DNA of 64,000 bases, taken from the NCBI GenBank assembly GCA_014841595.1, contig JACYUE010000002.1, forward strand, positions 806,001 through 870,000. Direction: 5' to 3'. The DNA is from Oxalobacteraceae sp. CFBP 8761. Its GTDB lineage: Bacteria; Pseudomonadota; Gammaproteobacteria; Burkholderiales; Burkholderiaceae_D. Positions 1 through 9,010 of this stretch are shown one piece after another. Each line of letters starts with the position of its first letter. Position 1 is the first letter of the stretch. Below the pieces are notes generated by a model. It had not been told where the DNA came from. It worked only from the letters and a program-made list of their open reading frames with translations, and searched no databases. The position numbers and the translations under genes were made by a program.

Positions 1-29
1 CGAATAAGTCGTCCGTCCAGTACCACCCC

Positions 30-66
30 AGCGATCCCGCGCCGGCCCTGCCTGCGCGGGATCGCT
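30..66. terminator. Perfect 13-bp inverted repeat, possible terminator of an upstream gene
   Basis: Arms at 30-42 and 54-66 are perfectly complementary (GC-rich) around an 11-base loop. Only a short T run follows, so it is a weak intrinsic terminator at best. The gene it would serve lies left of the window. Confidence 0.4.
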
Positions 67-98
67 GCATTTCGGGCCTGTGATTGTCATTACGCCGT

Positions 99-116
99 AC
101 AATTGTGAGCAATTGT
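99..116. promoter_or_regulatory. Lac-operator-like palindrome upstream of the first gene
   Basis: The 7-bp arms ACAATTG (99-105) and CAATTGT (110-116) flank TGAG. The core resembles half of the classical lac operator. It lies about 70 bases before the start at 187, in an AT-richer patch suitable for a promoter. The cognate repressor is unknown; operator function is inference from symmetry and position. Confidence 0.35.
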
Positions 117-186
117 TTCCCGTGCGCCGTGTGCGGGTTGGCAAGACGATAATAAGTTATCTGTCTACAACCCTGAGAGATCTCCC

Positions 187-756
187 ATGAACAAGAACAA
201 CACCATCCTCGCCATGCTGCTGGCGTTTGCCGCTGCCAGCGCCGGCGCCCAGACGACAGGTGCAACCCAGGGTCAGCCCGCCACGGGCGAGACGTACCGT
301 CCATCTCTCGACGGCCAGCAAACCTCGACGCCGGCTGCGCCGATCGACATGCAGCCGAAAACCCAGGAAGAAAAAGCCACGGGCCGCCAGGAGCCATCGC
401 GCCTGAAGGACATCGACCCGGCCACGCATCCGGCGCCGCAGAACGTGCGTCCACAGCCAACGCCAGCACCGAAGACGCAGCAGGAGCAGGGCGTGCAACC
501 GGTCGCGCGCCGCTCGGTCCAGCAGCAGATCGATAGTGCGGGGCGCTTGGCGTCGCCGAATGCCCCGACGGTTGTCGCTCCAGCCACGGGCGCGCCGACG
601 CCGGTCGTGCCAACGACCAGCCAGGTCGCCCCGTGCATCGGCGCAACCTGCACCGATACCACCGGCGCCACTACTGCCGGCGCCGTGGGCAGCTCGAGCG
701 TGAACAGCGCCGGTCGCCTGTGCAACCGCAGTGGCACCACGGTGCAGTGCTTCTGA
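187..756 (+). CDS. Exported low-complexity hypothetical protein
   Basis: This 189-residue protein begins with a clear Sec signal peptide (hydrophobic to about residue 20, cleavage near AGA-QT). The mature part is rich in Pro, Gln, Thr and Ala and looks largely disordered. A short segment, SAGRL, occurs twice (about residues 117 and 174). Four cysteines sit in the last 50 residues (CIGATC and the C-terminal CNRS...CF), which could form two disulfides in the periplasm. The start at 187 follows a GAGAGAT ribosome-binding stretch. I recognise no family. It stands alone behind a palindromic site (99-116), so it may be a regulated envelope or secreted protein; no function can be assigned. Confidence 0.75.
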   Translation: MNKNNTILAMLLAFAAASAGAQTTGATQGQPATGETYRPSLDGQQTSTPAAPIDMQPKTQEEKATGRQEPSRLKDIDPATHPAPQNVRPQPTPAPKTQQEQGVQPVARRSVQQQIDSAGRLASPNAPTVVAPATGAPTPVVPTTSQVAPCIGATCTDTTGATTAGAVGSSSVNSAGRLCNRSGTTVQCF

Positions 757-801
757 ACTGACTGCACTCGTCGTCCCGAACGTTCTTGATGTGCCCACTT
801 T

Positions 802-817
802 ACGTTTACGTAAACGT
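802..817. promoter_or_regulatory. 16-bp perfect palindrome, probable operator (LiuR-like)
   Basis: ACGTTTACGTAAACGT is a perfect palindrome in an otherwise GC-rich region, 48 bases before the dehydrogenase start. From memory it resembles operators of MerR-family LiuR, which controls branched-chain amino acid and acyl-CoA breakdown in proteobacteria, and the downstream gene fits that regulon. The regulator assignment is inference. Confidence 0.55.
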
Positions 818-864
818 TAAAGCCGGGCAAAATAGCGGTACAAGAATTTTCACAAGGGACAACC

Positions 865-1623
865 ATGCACATCCAGGATAACGTTTTCATTGTCACCGGC
901 GGCGCGTCCGGTCTTGGCGCGGCCACCGCGCGTATGCTCGCCGCGAATGGCGCGACCGTCGTCATCGCCGACGTCCAGGCCGAAGCGGGCCAGGCACTGG
1001 CTACCGAGCTGAAAGGCCAGTTTGTCCGCTGCGACGTCACCCAGGAAGCCGATGCGCAGGCTGTCATCGATGCGGCTATTGGTCTGGGCACGCTGCGCGG
1101 CCTGGTCAACTGCGCCGGCGTTGCGCCGGCCGTCAAGACCGTCGGCAAGGATGGCGCGCACCCGCTGGACGTGTTCCAGCGCGCCGTGAACATCAATCTG
1201 GTCGGTACCTTCAATATGGCGCGCCTGGCTGCCGAGGCCATGGGCAAGACCGAGCCGGCCGAGTACGGCGAGCGCGGCATCATCATCAACACCGCATCGG
1301 TTGCCGCCTTTGACGGCCAGATGGGGCAGGCAGCCTACGCGTCGTCCAAGGCGGCCGTGGCCGGCCTGACGCTGCCGATGGCGCGCGACCTGTCGCGCAA
1401 CGGCATCCGCGTGATGACGATCGCGCCGGGCATTTTTGAGACGCCAATGCTGATGAACATGCCGCAGGAAGTCCGTGATTCGCTGGGCAAGATGGTGCCG
1501 TTCCCACCGCGCCTTGGTTTGCCAACGGAGTTCGCCCACCTGGCCCGCGCCATCATCGAAAACGTGATGCTCAACGGCGAGACGATCCGCCTGGATGGCG
1601 CGATCCGCATGCAGCCAAAGTAG
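865..1623 (+). CDS. SDR-family 3-hydroxyacyl-CoA dehydrogenase (HSD17B10-like)
   Basis: A 252-residue classical short-chain dehydrogenase. The NAD-binding TGGASGLG motif is at residues 11-18, followed by the NCAG motif near 82-85, catalytic Ser145, Tyr158 and Lys162 (YASSK). Overall it matches the bacterial relatives of human HSD17B10, which oxidise 3-hydroxyacyl-CoA or 3-hydroxy-2-methylbutyryl-CoA with NAD in isoleucine and fatty acid degradation. AAGGGA lies just before the ATG. It appears monocistronic and sits directly behind the 802-817 palindrome, which suggests regulation with acyl-CoA catabolism. The exact substrate is not shown by sequence; the family call is firm. Confidence 0.88.
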   Translation: MHIQDNVFIVTGGASGLGAATARMLAANGATVVIADVQAEAGQALATELKGQFVRCDVTQEADAQAVIDAAIGLGTLRGLVNCAGVAPAVKTVGKDGAHPLDVFQRAVNINLVGTFNMARLAAEAMGKTEPAEYGERGIIINTASVAAFDGQMGQAAYASSKAAVAGLTLPMARDLSRNGIRVMTIAPGIFETPMLMNMPQEVRDSLGKMVPFPPRLGLPTEFAHLARAIIENVMLNGETIRLDGAIRMQPK

Positions 1624-1730
1624 TTCTTCGGGGACGTGTCCTGAAAGCATGTCGAAGATGCTGTAGCATGTCTTCGATGTCGGGCGCCTGGCCTAAGGTC
1701 ACGCGCCCGTTTGCTATTTTGGAGAACCGT

Positions 1731-3506
1731 TTGAACACACTCAGCAAGCTTGCGCTCGCCCTGGCATTGGCCGGCGCGACGACGCCGCCCCTGTGGGCCC
1801 AGGATTCACTGCAGGCCGCGCCCGAAGCGGCGACCGGCTACACCGAGAAAAATGGCTGGCAGGCCAAGAAGTACATGGTCACCGCCGCCAATCCGCTGGC
1901 GGTCGAGGCCGGCTACCAGATCCTGCGCCAGGGCGGGGCCGCCATCGATGCCGCGATTGCCACGCAACTGGTGCTGACGCTGGTCGAGCCGCAATCGTCG
2001 GGCATCGGCGGCGGCGCGTTCATGGTCCATTACGATGGCAAGCAGACGCAGGCGTTCGATGGCCGCGAAACCGCGCCGAGCAAGGCCGACGAGCACCTGT
2101 TCGAACGGCCCGACGGCACGCCGCTGTCGCGCACCGAAGGCGTGGTCGGCGGGCGCTCGGTCGGCGCGCCGGGCGTGCTGCGCATGCTGGAACTGGCGCA
2201 TCGCCAGCACGGTAAGCTGCCATGGAAGGCGCTGTTCGCGCCGGCGATCCGCCTGTCCGAGCAAGGCTTCAAGGTCAGCCCGCGCATGCACAAGATGCTC
2301 GCTGGCGAGACCTTCCTGATCAAGGACCCGGTTGCCGCTGCCTATTTTTATGACGCGGCCGGCAAGCCATGGCCGGTTGGCCACGTCCTGAAGAACCCGG
2401 CGCTGGCCGCCACGCTGCGCGAGATTGCCGCCGGCGGCGCCGACGTGTTCTACACGGGCCGCTTCGCGCGCGACATTGCAGCCAAAGTGGCTGCGCACCC
2501 GACCAATCCAGGGCTGCTGACGGCCAAGGACATCGCCGATTACCGCCCCAAGGTCCGCACGCCGGTTTGCAGCGACTACCGCACCTACACCGTGTGCGGC
2601 ATGCCGCCACCGTCGTCGGGCGGGATCGCCGTGGCCCAGATGCTGGGCATGTTCGAGACCTTCGACATGAAGGCGCTCGCGCCGAAGGATGGCGTGCCCG
2701 GCGCAGACGCCGTGCACGTGTTTTCGGAAGTAGGGCGCCTGGCCTACGCCGACCGCAACCGCTACGCGGCCGACGCCGACTTCGTGCCGCTGCCAGGCCG
2801 TGGCATCCCGAGCCTGATCGACAAGGGCTACCTGACGGCGCGCGCCGGGATGGTGGGCGCACGCTCGATGGGCGAGGCCAAGGCCGGCAAGCCGCCCGGG
2901 ATGGAAGTAGCGTGGGGCACCGACAACGCGATCGAGACGCCGTCGACCTCGCACGTCTCGGTCGTCGACGGCAATGGCGCCGGCCTGGCCATGACGACGA
3001 CGATCGAAGACGCGTTCGGCTCACGCCAGATGGTCGACGGCTTCATGCTGAATAACCAGTTGACCGACTTCTCGTTCAGCGCGCGCGACGCCGATGGCCC
3101 GGTGGCCAACCGCGTCGAAGCGAACAAGCGGCCGCGCAGTGCGATGTCGCCGACGATCGTGTTCGACCGCGCCAGCGGCAAGCTGGTGCTCGCCATCGGC
3201 TCGCCGGGCGGCCCGGCCATCATCAATTATGTGGCCAAGGTGCTGGTGGGTACGCTCGACTGGGACCTGAACGTGCAGCAGGCGATCGCGCTGCCGAACT
3301 TCGGCAGCCGCAACGGTCCTACCGAACTGGAGCGGGGCCGCTTCCCCGACGCCACGCTCGACGTGCTGCGCGCACGGGGCCACGCGATCCGGGTCAGCGA
3401 GCAGACATCGGGCCTGCACGGCATCGAGCGTGTGATGGTAAAAGGCGTGCCGATGTGGTTCGGCGGCGCCGATCCGCGCCGCGAAGGTGTTGCCAGAGGC
3501 GATTGA
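1731..3506 (+). CDS. ggt: Gamma-glutamyltransferase, periplasmic
   Basis: A 591-residue gamma-glutamyltransferase that cleaves glutathione and other gamma-glutamyl compounds in the periplasm. I chose the TTG start at 1731 because GGAG lies six bases upstream and translation from it gives a clean Sec signal peptide ending near LWAQ; an ATG 63 bases upstream would bury that signal. The autoprocessing site and catalytic threonine are visible as Thr406 in ETPSTSHVSVVD, the new N-terminus of the small subunit, and the later LLNNQ..DFS and GSPGG motifs of the active site are present. Length is normal. A strong terminator follows at 3522, so it is probably transcribed alone. Confidence 0.93.
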   Translation: MNTLSKLALALALAGATTPPLWAQDSLQAAPEAATGYTEKNGWQAKKYMVTAANPLAVEAGYQILRQGGAAIDAAIATQLVLTLVEPQSSGIGGGAFMVHYDGKQTQAFDGRETAPSKADEHLFERPDGTPLSRTEGVVGGRSVGAPGVLRMLELAHRQHGKLPWKALFAPAIRLSEQGFKVSPRMHKMLAGETFLIKDPVAAAYFYDAAGKPWPVGHVLKNPALAATLREIAAGGADVFYTGRFARDIAAKVAAHPTNPGLLTAKDIADYRPKVRTPVCSDYRTYTVCGMPPPSSGGIAVAQMLGMFETFDMKALAPKDGVPGADAVHVFSEVGRLAYADRNRYAADADFVPLPGRGIPSLIDKGYLTARAGMVGARSMGEAKAGKPPGMEVAWGTDNAIETPSTSHVSVVDGNGAGLAMTTTIEDAFGSRQMVDGFMLNNQLTDFSFSARDADGPVANRVEANKRPRSAMSPTIVFDRASGKLVLAIGSPGGPAIINYVAKVLVGTLDWDLNVQQAIALPNFGSRNGPTELERGRFPDATLDVLRARGHAIRVSEQTSGLHGIERVMVKGVPMWFGGADPRREGVARGD

Positions 3507-3521
3507 CGTAGCGCTCGAGAG

Positions 3522-3552
3522 AAAGCCGGCTTGAATGTGCCGGCTTTTTTTA
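3522..3552 (+). terminator. Rho-independent terminator after ggt
   Basis: A 9-bp stem (AAAGCCGGC at 3522-3530 with GCCGGCTTT at 3539-3547) is followed by a run of T residues to 3551. It lies 16 bases after the ggt stop codon. Confidence 0.85.
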
Positions 3553-3941
3553 TTTTGTGAGACGCAGGGTTCCGAACGCGTAGCGAAGCGTTCGCGGCAG
3601 CGTATCCAGATCCAGATTCGTCCATCCCACTCCAAGGTTGGATGAAAGACGGGATTCTCGGCCGGTACAAGCGTCACGATATTGGCGTTTCGCAAGACCA
3701 GGCGTCAGGTGGCAGCGATCCAGCGCGGTTGGGGCACACAAGCGACAATCTGCGACAAATTCTTGCCATTTCCATCCCATATTTGCCTCAAGACAAGCAG
3801 AATTTGCTAACCTGCTGGCGTGACGAACAAACAGAAAACCAGACCGGGCGTGACAGAAGAAGGTGCGCGCGACGCCTGCCGGGGCGGGATTCTGCACGCC
3901 GCGCGGCGCGGCGATGTGCTGGCCTTGTTTGCGGCGTGACG
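3553..3941. other. Gap between ggt terminator and sensor kinase
   Basis: No convincing gene. It contains an inverted repeat with arms CGAACGC (3573-3579) and GCGTTCG (3588-3594). An open frame continues upstream of the kinase in phase from 3642, but it has no protein-like features and would bury the kinase signal peptide. The kinase promoter must be here; I cannot point to it with confidence. Confidence 0.5.
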
Positions 3942-6900
3942 ATGCTGCGCACGTTCCTGCTCCTGGCGCTGCTGGCGCTGACCGCGCTGTGCGCACCCCT
4001 CACGCGCGCTGCGGCGCCCGAACCGACGCTGCGTTTCGAGCACCTGTCGGTGCAGCACGGTCTGGCGCAGGAGTCGGTGCTGTCGATCCTGCAGGATGCG
4101 GACGGCTTCATGTGGTTCGGCACCCAGTCCGGCCTGTCGCGCTACGACGGTTACCGCTTCGTCAACTACCGCACCGAGATCGGCAACCCGCGCAGCCTGG
4201 CCAGCAACTGGGTGCGCGCGATGCTGCTCGATCGCCACGGACGCATGTGGGTGGGCACCGACGGCGGCCTGAATCGCTACGATCCGGCCACCCGCAGCTT
4301 CACGCTGTATGCGCCCAACGAGCCGGCGCGGCGCGGGGCCGGCAACCGCCAGATCAAGACGATGATCAGCGATGGCCAGGATGGCCTGTGGATCGGCACC
4401 GCCGACGGGTTGCAGTATTTCGACATCGACACCGGCAAGTTCACCGTCTGGCACCATGTCCCGAACGATCCGCGCACGCTGCGCGGCGACGGGATCCAGG
4501 CGCTGGCGCTGGGCGGCGACGGGCGCCTCTGGATCGGCAGCGCGGCAGGACTGGACAGTTTGAGCGCGGATCGCCAGCGCATCGAGCACCATGCGTCGGA
4601 CCTGGCCGGGCGTGCGGTTCCCGTACACGCACTGCTGGTCGACAGCCAGCAGCGGCTGTGGGTAGGCCGCTATGGCGGGCTCGAACGCCACGGCCCGGGC
4701 GGGCCGGGCAAGGGCGCGCCGCGCCGCTTCGGGGCAGGCGACGGCGTCGGCAACGAATGGATCACGACCCTGCGCCAGGATGCCGACGGCACGGTGTGGG
4801 CGGGCACGCATGACGACGGGCTGTATCGCTGGCGTGCGCAGAGCGACCGCTTCGACGTGTTTCGCCATGCGGTCGCCGATCGCCACAGCCTGGGCGACAA
4901 TTATGTCTCGGCGTTGTACCGCGACGACGTCGGTACGTTCTGGGCCGGCACCTGGTATGGCGGCGTCTCGCGTGTCGACCTGGGCGGCGGTGGATTTGCC
5001 CGCATCGTCGGCCGTCCCGGCGATGCCCATTCGCTGGCCGACAACAAGATCCGCGCGCTGCTGCAGGACGGCGACCATCTGTGGCTCGGTTCGTCCACGG
5101 CGCTGCACCGGTTCGATCCGGCCACCGGCAAGGCCGACGTGTACCGGCACGAGAAGGACAATCCCAACAGCCTGATCGACGTGCCGGCAGCGGCCATCGT
5201 GCGCGATCGCGCCGGCCTGTTGTGGATCGGCAGCCGCTCGGGCGTGACGAGCTTCGATCCTGCCACGCGGCGCTTCCGGCGCTACATGCTGCCGGGCGAC
5301 GCCGACGCCAACCAAGTGCGCTCGATGCTGGTCGATCGCGACGATGTGATCTGGATCGGCACGCGCGGCGGCATGCATCGCATGGCGGCCGGCACCCGCG
5401 CACTCACGAGTCTGCGGCATGACCCGGCCAAGGCGACCAGCCTGTCGGACGATACCGTGCGGCCGCTGCTGGAAGACCGCCGCGGACGCTTCTGGGTCGG
5501 CACGGTCTCGGGCCTGGAATTGCTCGATCGCACCAGCGGGCGGTTCCGCCACTTCCGCCACGATCCATTCGACCCGAATAGCCTCAGCCACAACGAAGTG
5601 CAGTCGCTGTTCGAAGACAGCCGCGGAGACATCTGGATCGGCACCGGCGTGGGCCTGAATCGCATGGCCACCGGACCGGACGGCGCTCTGAGTTTCACGC
5701 GCTATACCACGCGCGATGGCCTGGTCGACGATTCGGTGTCGGCCATCCTGGAAGATGCGGACGGCCGCATCTGGACCAGCACGTCGAGCGGCATCTCGAG
5801 CTTCGACCCGGCCAGTGGGCGCTGGCGCAGCTACACGGCCGCCGACGGCATCAGCGAGGGCGCATTCTTCGACACGGCGGCGCTCAGGACGAGCGACGGC
5901 ACGCTGTATTTCGGCGGCTTCAATGGCCTGACCGCGTTCGATCCACGCGCGATTCACGACAACCGCATCCCGCCGCGCCCGACCATCACCGGGCTGCAGG
6001 TATTCAACCAGCCGGTAGAGAAGGTATTCCCGGGCCTGTTGCCGGGACCGATCGAGCACGCGAGCGCCATCACGCTGCCGTCCGACGCCGCCGTGATCAC
6101 GGTCGAATTCGCGGCGCTGCATTTCGCCGCGCCCGAGCGCAACCGCTTCGCCTACCGTCTCGACGGTTTCGATGCGGGCTGGGTCAATGCCGGCGCTGAC
6201 AAGCGCTTTGCCACTTACACCAATCTCGATCCGGGCACCTATGTGTTCCGGGTGCGCGCGGCCAACAAGGACGATGTCTGGAGCGAAGACGTGGCCGCGC
6301 TGGCGATCACGATCGAGCCACCGCCGTGGGGTACGGCGTGGTTCCGGATCGGAATGATCATCCTGATATGCGGCGCAATCTATCTGGGCATGCGCATCCG
6401 CTTTGCGAGCCTGCGCCACCAGAAGGAGCGTCTCGAGCACCAGGTGAGCGCGCGCACCGAGCAGGTCGAGCAGCAGAACCGCATGCTCGAACTCCAGACG
6501 GAGGAACTGCGCGAGCAGGAGCGGCGTGGCCGCCACCAGAGCAACGAGCTGGCGCGCGCCTACCGCGCCTTGCAGGACAACGAGGAAGTGCTGCGCCAGG
6601 CCAAGGAGCGCGCCGAGGATGCGACGCGCCAGAAGTCCGAATTTCTGGCCAATATGAGCCACGAGATGCGTACGCCGCTGGCCGGCGTGATCGGCATGCT
6701 GGGCTTTGCGCTGCGCGACCTGGCGCTGCGCGAGAACACGCGCGAGCAGATCCTGCGCGGCCAGGCCAATGCCCAGGCCCTGCTGGGGATCATCAACGAC
6801 CTGCTCGATTTTTCCAAGATCGAGGCCGGCAAGCTGACCCTGGAACGGATCGACTTCGACCTGCACGCCAAGATACGCAATGTGGCCAGCCTGTTCGACG

Positions 6901-8177
6901 AGCAGGCGGCCATGATGGACCTGGCGTTTTCGGTGCTGGTCGATGACAACGTGCCGCGCTACCTGGCGGGCGATCCGACCCGCGTGCGCCAGGTGCTGGT
7001 CAACCTGGTGGGCAATGCCTTCAAATTCACCAACCGGGGCGGTGTGACGATCCATGTCGAATGCCGGCCCAGCGACCAGCATGGGGTGAGCAACCACCAC
7101 ATGATCCGCTTCACGGTGCGCGATACCGGCATCGGCATTCCGGCAGCGGCCTTGCCGCGCCTGTTCCAGAAATTCGAGCAGGCCGACACCACCACCACGC
7201 GCCGCTACGGCGGCACGGGCCTGGGCCTGGCGATCTGCCGCCAGCTGGTCGAGCTGATGGGCGGGACCATCGGCGTGAGCAGCGTCGAAGGCGAGGGCAG
7301 TGTGTTCTCCGTGCTGCTGCCGCTGCGCGACGGCGTCGCGCCGGCCCACGTTCCGCACGTGACGCGCGCGCCGCACAGCCACCGGCTGGCGATTTTATGC
7401 GCCGAGGATTTCCCGACCAACCAGATCATCGCGCGCCTGATGGTCGAGGAGATGGGGCATGCGATCGACATCGTCGACAACGGCGTCGAAGCGGTGGCAG
7501 CGTGCGCCCGCAAGCGCTACGATTTGATCCTGATGGATGGCCGCATGCCCGAGATGGACGGCGCCAGCGCCACGCGCCTGATCCGCGCCGGCGGCCCGCA
7601 CGATGCGCCGGTGCTAGACCAGCACGTGATGATCGTGGCGCTTACTGCCAACGCCAGCGGCGAAGACCGCGCACGTTATCTGGCCTGCGGCATGGACGCG
7701 TTTTTGACCAAGCCGATCGACGAAGCGGCGCTGCACCTGCAACTGGCGCGCGCGATCGAACGTCAGTTGCAGCGCGGGTTCGTGCTGCCGCTGATCGAGG
7801 ACGGGCCTGTACCTGCACCTGCGCCGGCCGCACCTACGCCGGCTGCCCTCGATGCGCTGTTCGGTGTGGCGGCGCCGGCGCCGCCTGCCGCGCGCGCCGA
7901 CACTCTGGGGCTGCGCCTGCGCGCTGCATTCTGCAACGACCTGCCGCGCCGGCGCGCCGAGCTGGACGCCGCGCTGGCAAGCGACGATTTCGAGGCCGCG
8001 GGCCGGGTCCTGCACGGGCTGCGCGGCAGCGCCACCTATCTGGCCGAGCCGGTGCTGGAAACGCTGTGCGCCGAACTGGAAGCGGCCGCCGACGGGCGCG
8101 ACGCGCAGCGCCTGCGCGCGGGCTTGCCGGTCCTGGCCAGTTTCCTCGATGCCTTCGAAACGGGCGCCCCGTCCTGA
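3942..8177 (+). CDS. Propeller-type hybrid sensor histidine kinase with receiver and HPt
   Basis: A 1411-residue membrane sensor. Order: signal peptide (1-24), repeated two-component propeller units with W[IV]G[ST] motifs (about 30-700, predicted periplasmic beta-propeller), a Y_Y_Y domain (about 718-795), a transmembrane helix (about 797-820), a coiled coil, HisKA with His907 (MSHEMRTPL), a HATPase with N-box near 1018 plus DTGIGI and GGTGLGLAI, a receiver with Asp1199 (LMDGRMP), and an HPt domain with His1358 (LHGLRGSA). All phosphorelay residues are therefore in one chain. The start at 3942 gives the signal peptide. Related propeller kinases often sense polysaccharide fragments or surface cues; the ligand here is unknown. 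The response regulator 44 bases downstream is a likely partner. Confidence 0.9.
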   Translation: MLRTFLLLALLALTALCAPLTRAAAPEPTLRFEHLSVQHGLAQESVLSILQDADGFMWFGTQSGLSRYDGYRFVNYRTEIGNPRSLASNWVRAMLLDRHGRMWVGTDGGLNRYDPATRSFTLYAPNEPARRGAGNRQIKTMISDGQDGLWIGTADGLQYFDIDTGKFTVWHHVPNDPRTLRGDGIQALALGGDGRLWIGSAAGLDSLSADRQRIEHHASDLAGRAVPVHALLVDSQQRLWVGRYGGLERHGPGGPGKGAPRRFGAGDGVGNEWITTLRQDADGTVWAGTHDDGLYRWRAQSDRFDVFRHAVADRHSLGDNYVSALYRDDVGTFWAGTWYGGVSRVDLGGGGFARIVGRPGDAHSLADNKIRALLQDGDHLWLGSSTALHRFDPATGKADVYRHEKDNPNSLIDVPAAAIVRDRAGLLWIGSRSGVTSFDPATRRFRRYMLPGDADANQVRSMLVDRDDVIWIGTRGGMHRMAAGTRALTSLRHDPAKATSLSDDTVRPLLEDRRGRFWVGTVSGLELLDRTSGRFRHFRHDPFDPNSLSHNEVQSLFEDSRGDIWIGTGVGLNRMATGPDGALSFTRYTTRDGLVDDSVSAILEDADGRIWTSTSSGISSFDPASGRWRSYTAADGISEGAFFDTAALRTSDGTLYFGGFNGLTAFDPRAIHDNRIPPRPTITGLQVFNQPVEKVFPGLLPGPIEHASAITLPSDAAVITVEFAALHFAAPERNRFAYRLDGFDAGWVNAGADKRFATYTNLDPGTYVFRVRAANKDDVWSEDVAALAITIEPPPWGTAWFRIGMIILICGAIYLGMRIRFASLRHQKERLEHQVSARTEQVEQQNRMLELQTEELREQERRGRHQSNELARAYRALQDNEEVLRQAKERAEDATRQKSEFLANMSHEMRTPLAGVIGMLGFALRDLALRENTREQILRGQANAQALLGIINDLLDFSKIEAGKLTLERIDFDLHAKIRNVASLFDEQAAMMDLAFSVLVDDNVPRYLAGDPTRVRQVLVNLVGNAFKFTNRGGVTIHVECRPSDQHGVSNHHMIRFTVRDTGIGIPAAALPRLFQKFEQADTTTTRRYGGTGLGLAICRQLVELMGGTIGVSSVEGEGSVFSVLLPLRDGVAPAHVPHVTRAPHSHRLAILCAEDFPTNQIIARLMVEEMGHAIDIVDNGVEAVAACARKRYDLILMDGRMPEMDGASATRLIRAGGPHDAPVLDQHVMIVALTANASGEDRARYLACGMDAFLTKPIDEAALHLQLARAIERQLQRGFVLPLIEDGPVPAPAPAAPTPAALDALFGVAAPAPPAARADTLGLRLRAAFCNDLPRRRAELDAALASDDFEAAGRVLHGLRGSATYLAEPVLETLCAELEAAADGRDAQRLRAGLPVLASFLDAFETGAPS

Positions 8178-8221
8178 CACCTGCTTATAATGCAGGTTCT
8201 GACGAATCTGGTGGAGACGTG

Positions 8222-8884
8222 ATGAACGTGCTGGTGGTCGACGATGACGTGGTGGCGCGCATGATGCTGATGCATCTGGTGGACAGCTGCGGCAGCCATG
8301 CGATCGTCGAAGCCGACGATGGCGCCGATGCCTGGCGTCAGCTCGAAGCGGGCCTGCGGCCCGATATCGTGTTCTGCGACCTGCGCATGCCGCACCTGTC
8401 GGGCCTCGAACTGCTGCAGCGCGTGCGTCACGACCCGCTGCTGGCCGCGCTGCCGTTCGTGCTGGTCTCGGCGGCGTCCGACAGCGCCACGATGGACGAG
8501 GCGGCGCAGGCCGGCGCCAGCGGCTACATCGTCAAGCCATTCCGCCACGACGACGTGCGCGTCCAGTTCGAGCGCCTGTTCCCGCCGGCCGATGCAAACG
8601 ACGCGAATGACGAGGCTCCGGACGCCGTCGTGCGCCGGCTTGGCATCGACATCGAGCGTCTACGTGTGTATCTGGATGGCCTGGCGCGCCAGGTGCAGGC
8701 GGCGCAGGGTGGTTTGGCCGAAGGCGCAGAGGGCGCCGAACAGCTTGCGCGCCTGCGCGCCGGCTGTACCATGCTCGGCCTGCACGGCGCCGCCGAAGCG
8801 TTGGGCCGGGCGCCGCTGGCGGCAGGCCTGGCGCAGGCGCAGGCAGCGGTGATGCGCCAGATCGAGCGCGCGGCGCGTGCATGA
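8222..8884 (+). CDS. Response regulator with CheY-like receiver and degenerate HPt-like tail
   Basis: A 220-residue protein with no DNA-binding domain. Residues 1-120 form a complete receiver: acidic pair DDD at 7-9, phosphoacceptor Asp53 (FCDLRMP) and Lys in IVKPF. The C-terminal 85 residues line up with the HPt domain of the neighbouring kinase ([11 protein letters not shown] against LARLRAGCTML), but the phosphorylatable His is replaced by Ala. GGTGGAG precedes the ATG. It follows the hybrid kinase by 44 bases and probably shares its transcript. It may act as a phosphate sink or through protein contacts. The receiver call is firm; the pseudo-HPt reading is my own alignment by eye. Confidence 0.85.
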   Translation: MNVLVVDDDVVARMMLMHLVDSCGSHAIVEADDGADAWRQLEAGLRPDIVFCDLRMPHLSGLELLQRVRHDPLLAALPFVLVSAASDSATMDEAAQAGASGYIVKPFRHDDVRVQFERLFPPADANDANDEAPDAVVRRLGIDIERLRVYLDGLARQVQAAQGGLAEGAEGAEQLARLRAGCTMLGLHGAAEALGRAPLAAGLAQAQAAVMRQIERAARA

Positions 8885-9010
8885 TGCCGACGGCCTGCCT
8901 GCCTGACAAAGTTCCTTGCTGCCGGTGTGCTTTGGACTTACAGTATCCTGCGGGTGTTGCCTGACCGGCGCTGCCGGTCGACTGCTTCGTTGTCAGCCGG
9001 GGATCACGCC

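Noticed and set aside
3807..7382. Very long minus-strand open frame (about 1190 codons) opposite the hybrid kinase
   Set aside because: In high-GC genes the antisense frame is often open. It has no start context, signal peptide or domain, and its composition (Ala/Arg/His-rich) is that of a mirror of the real gene.
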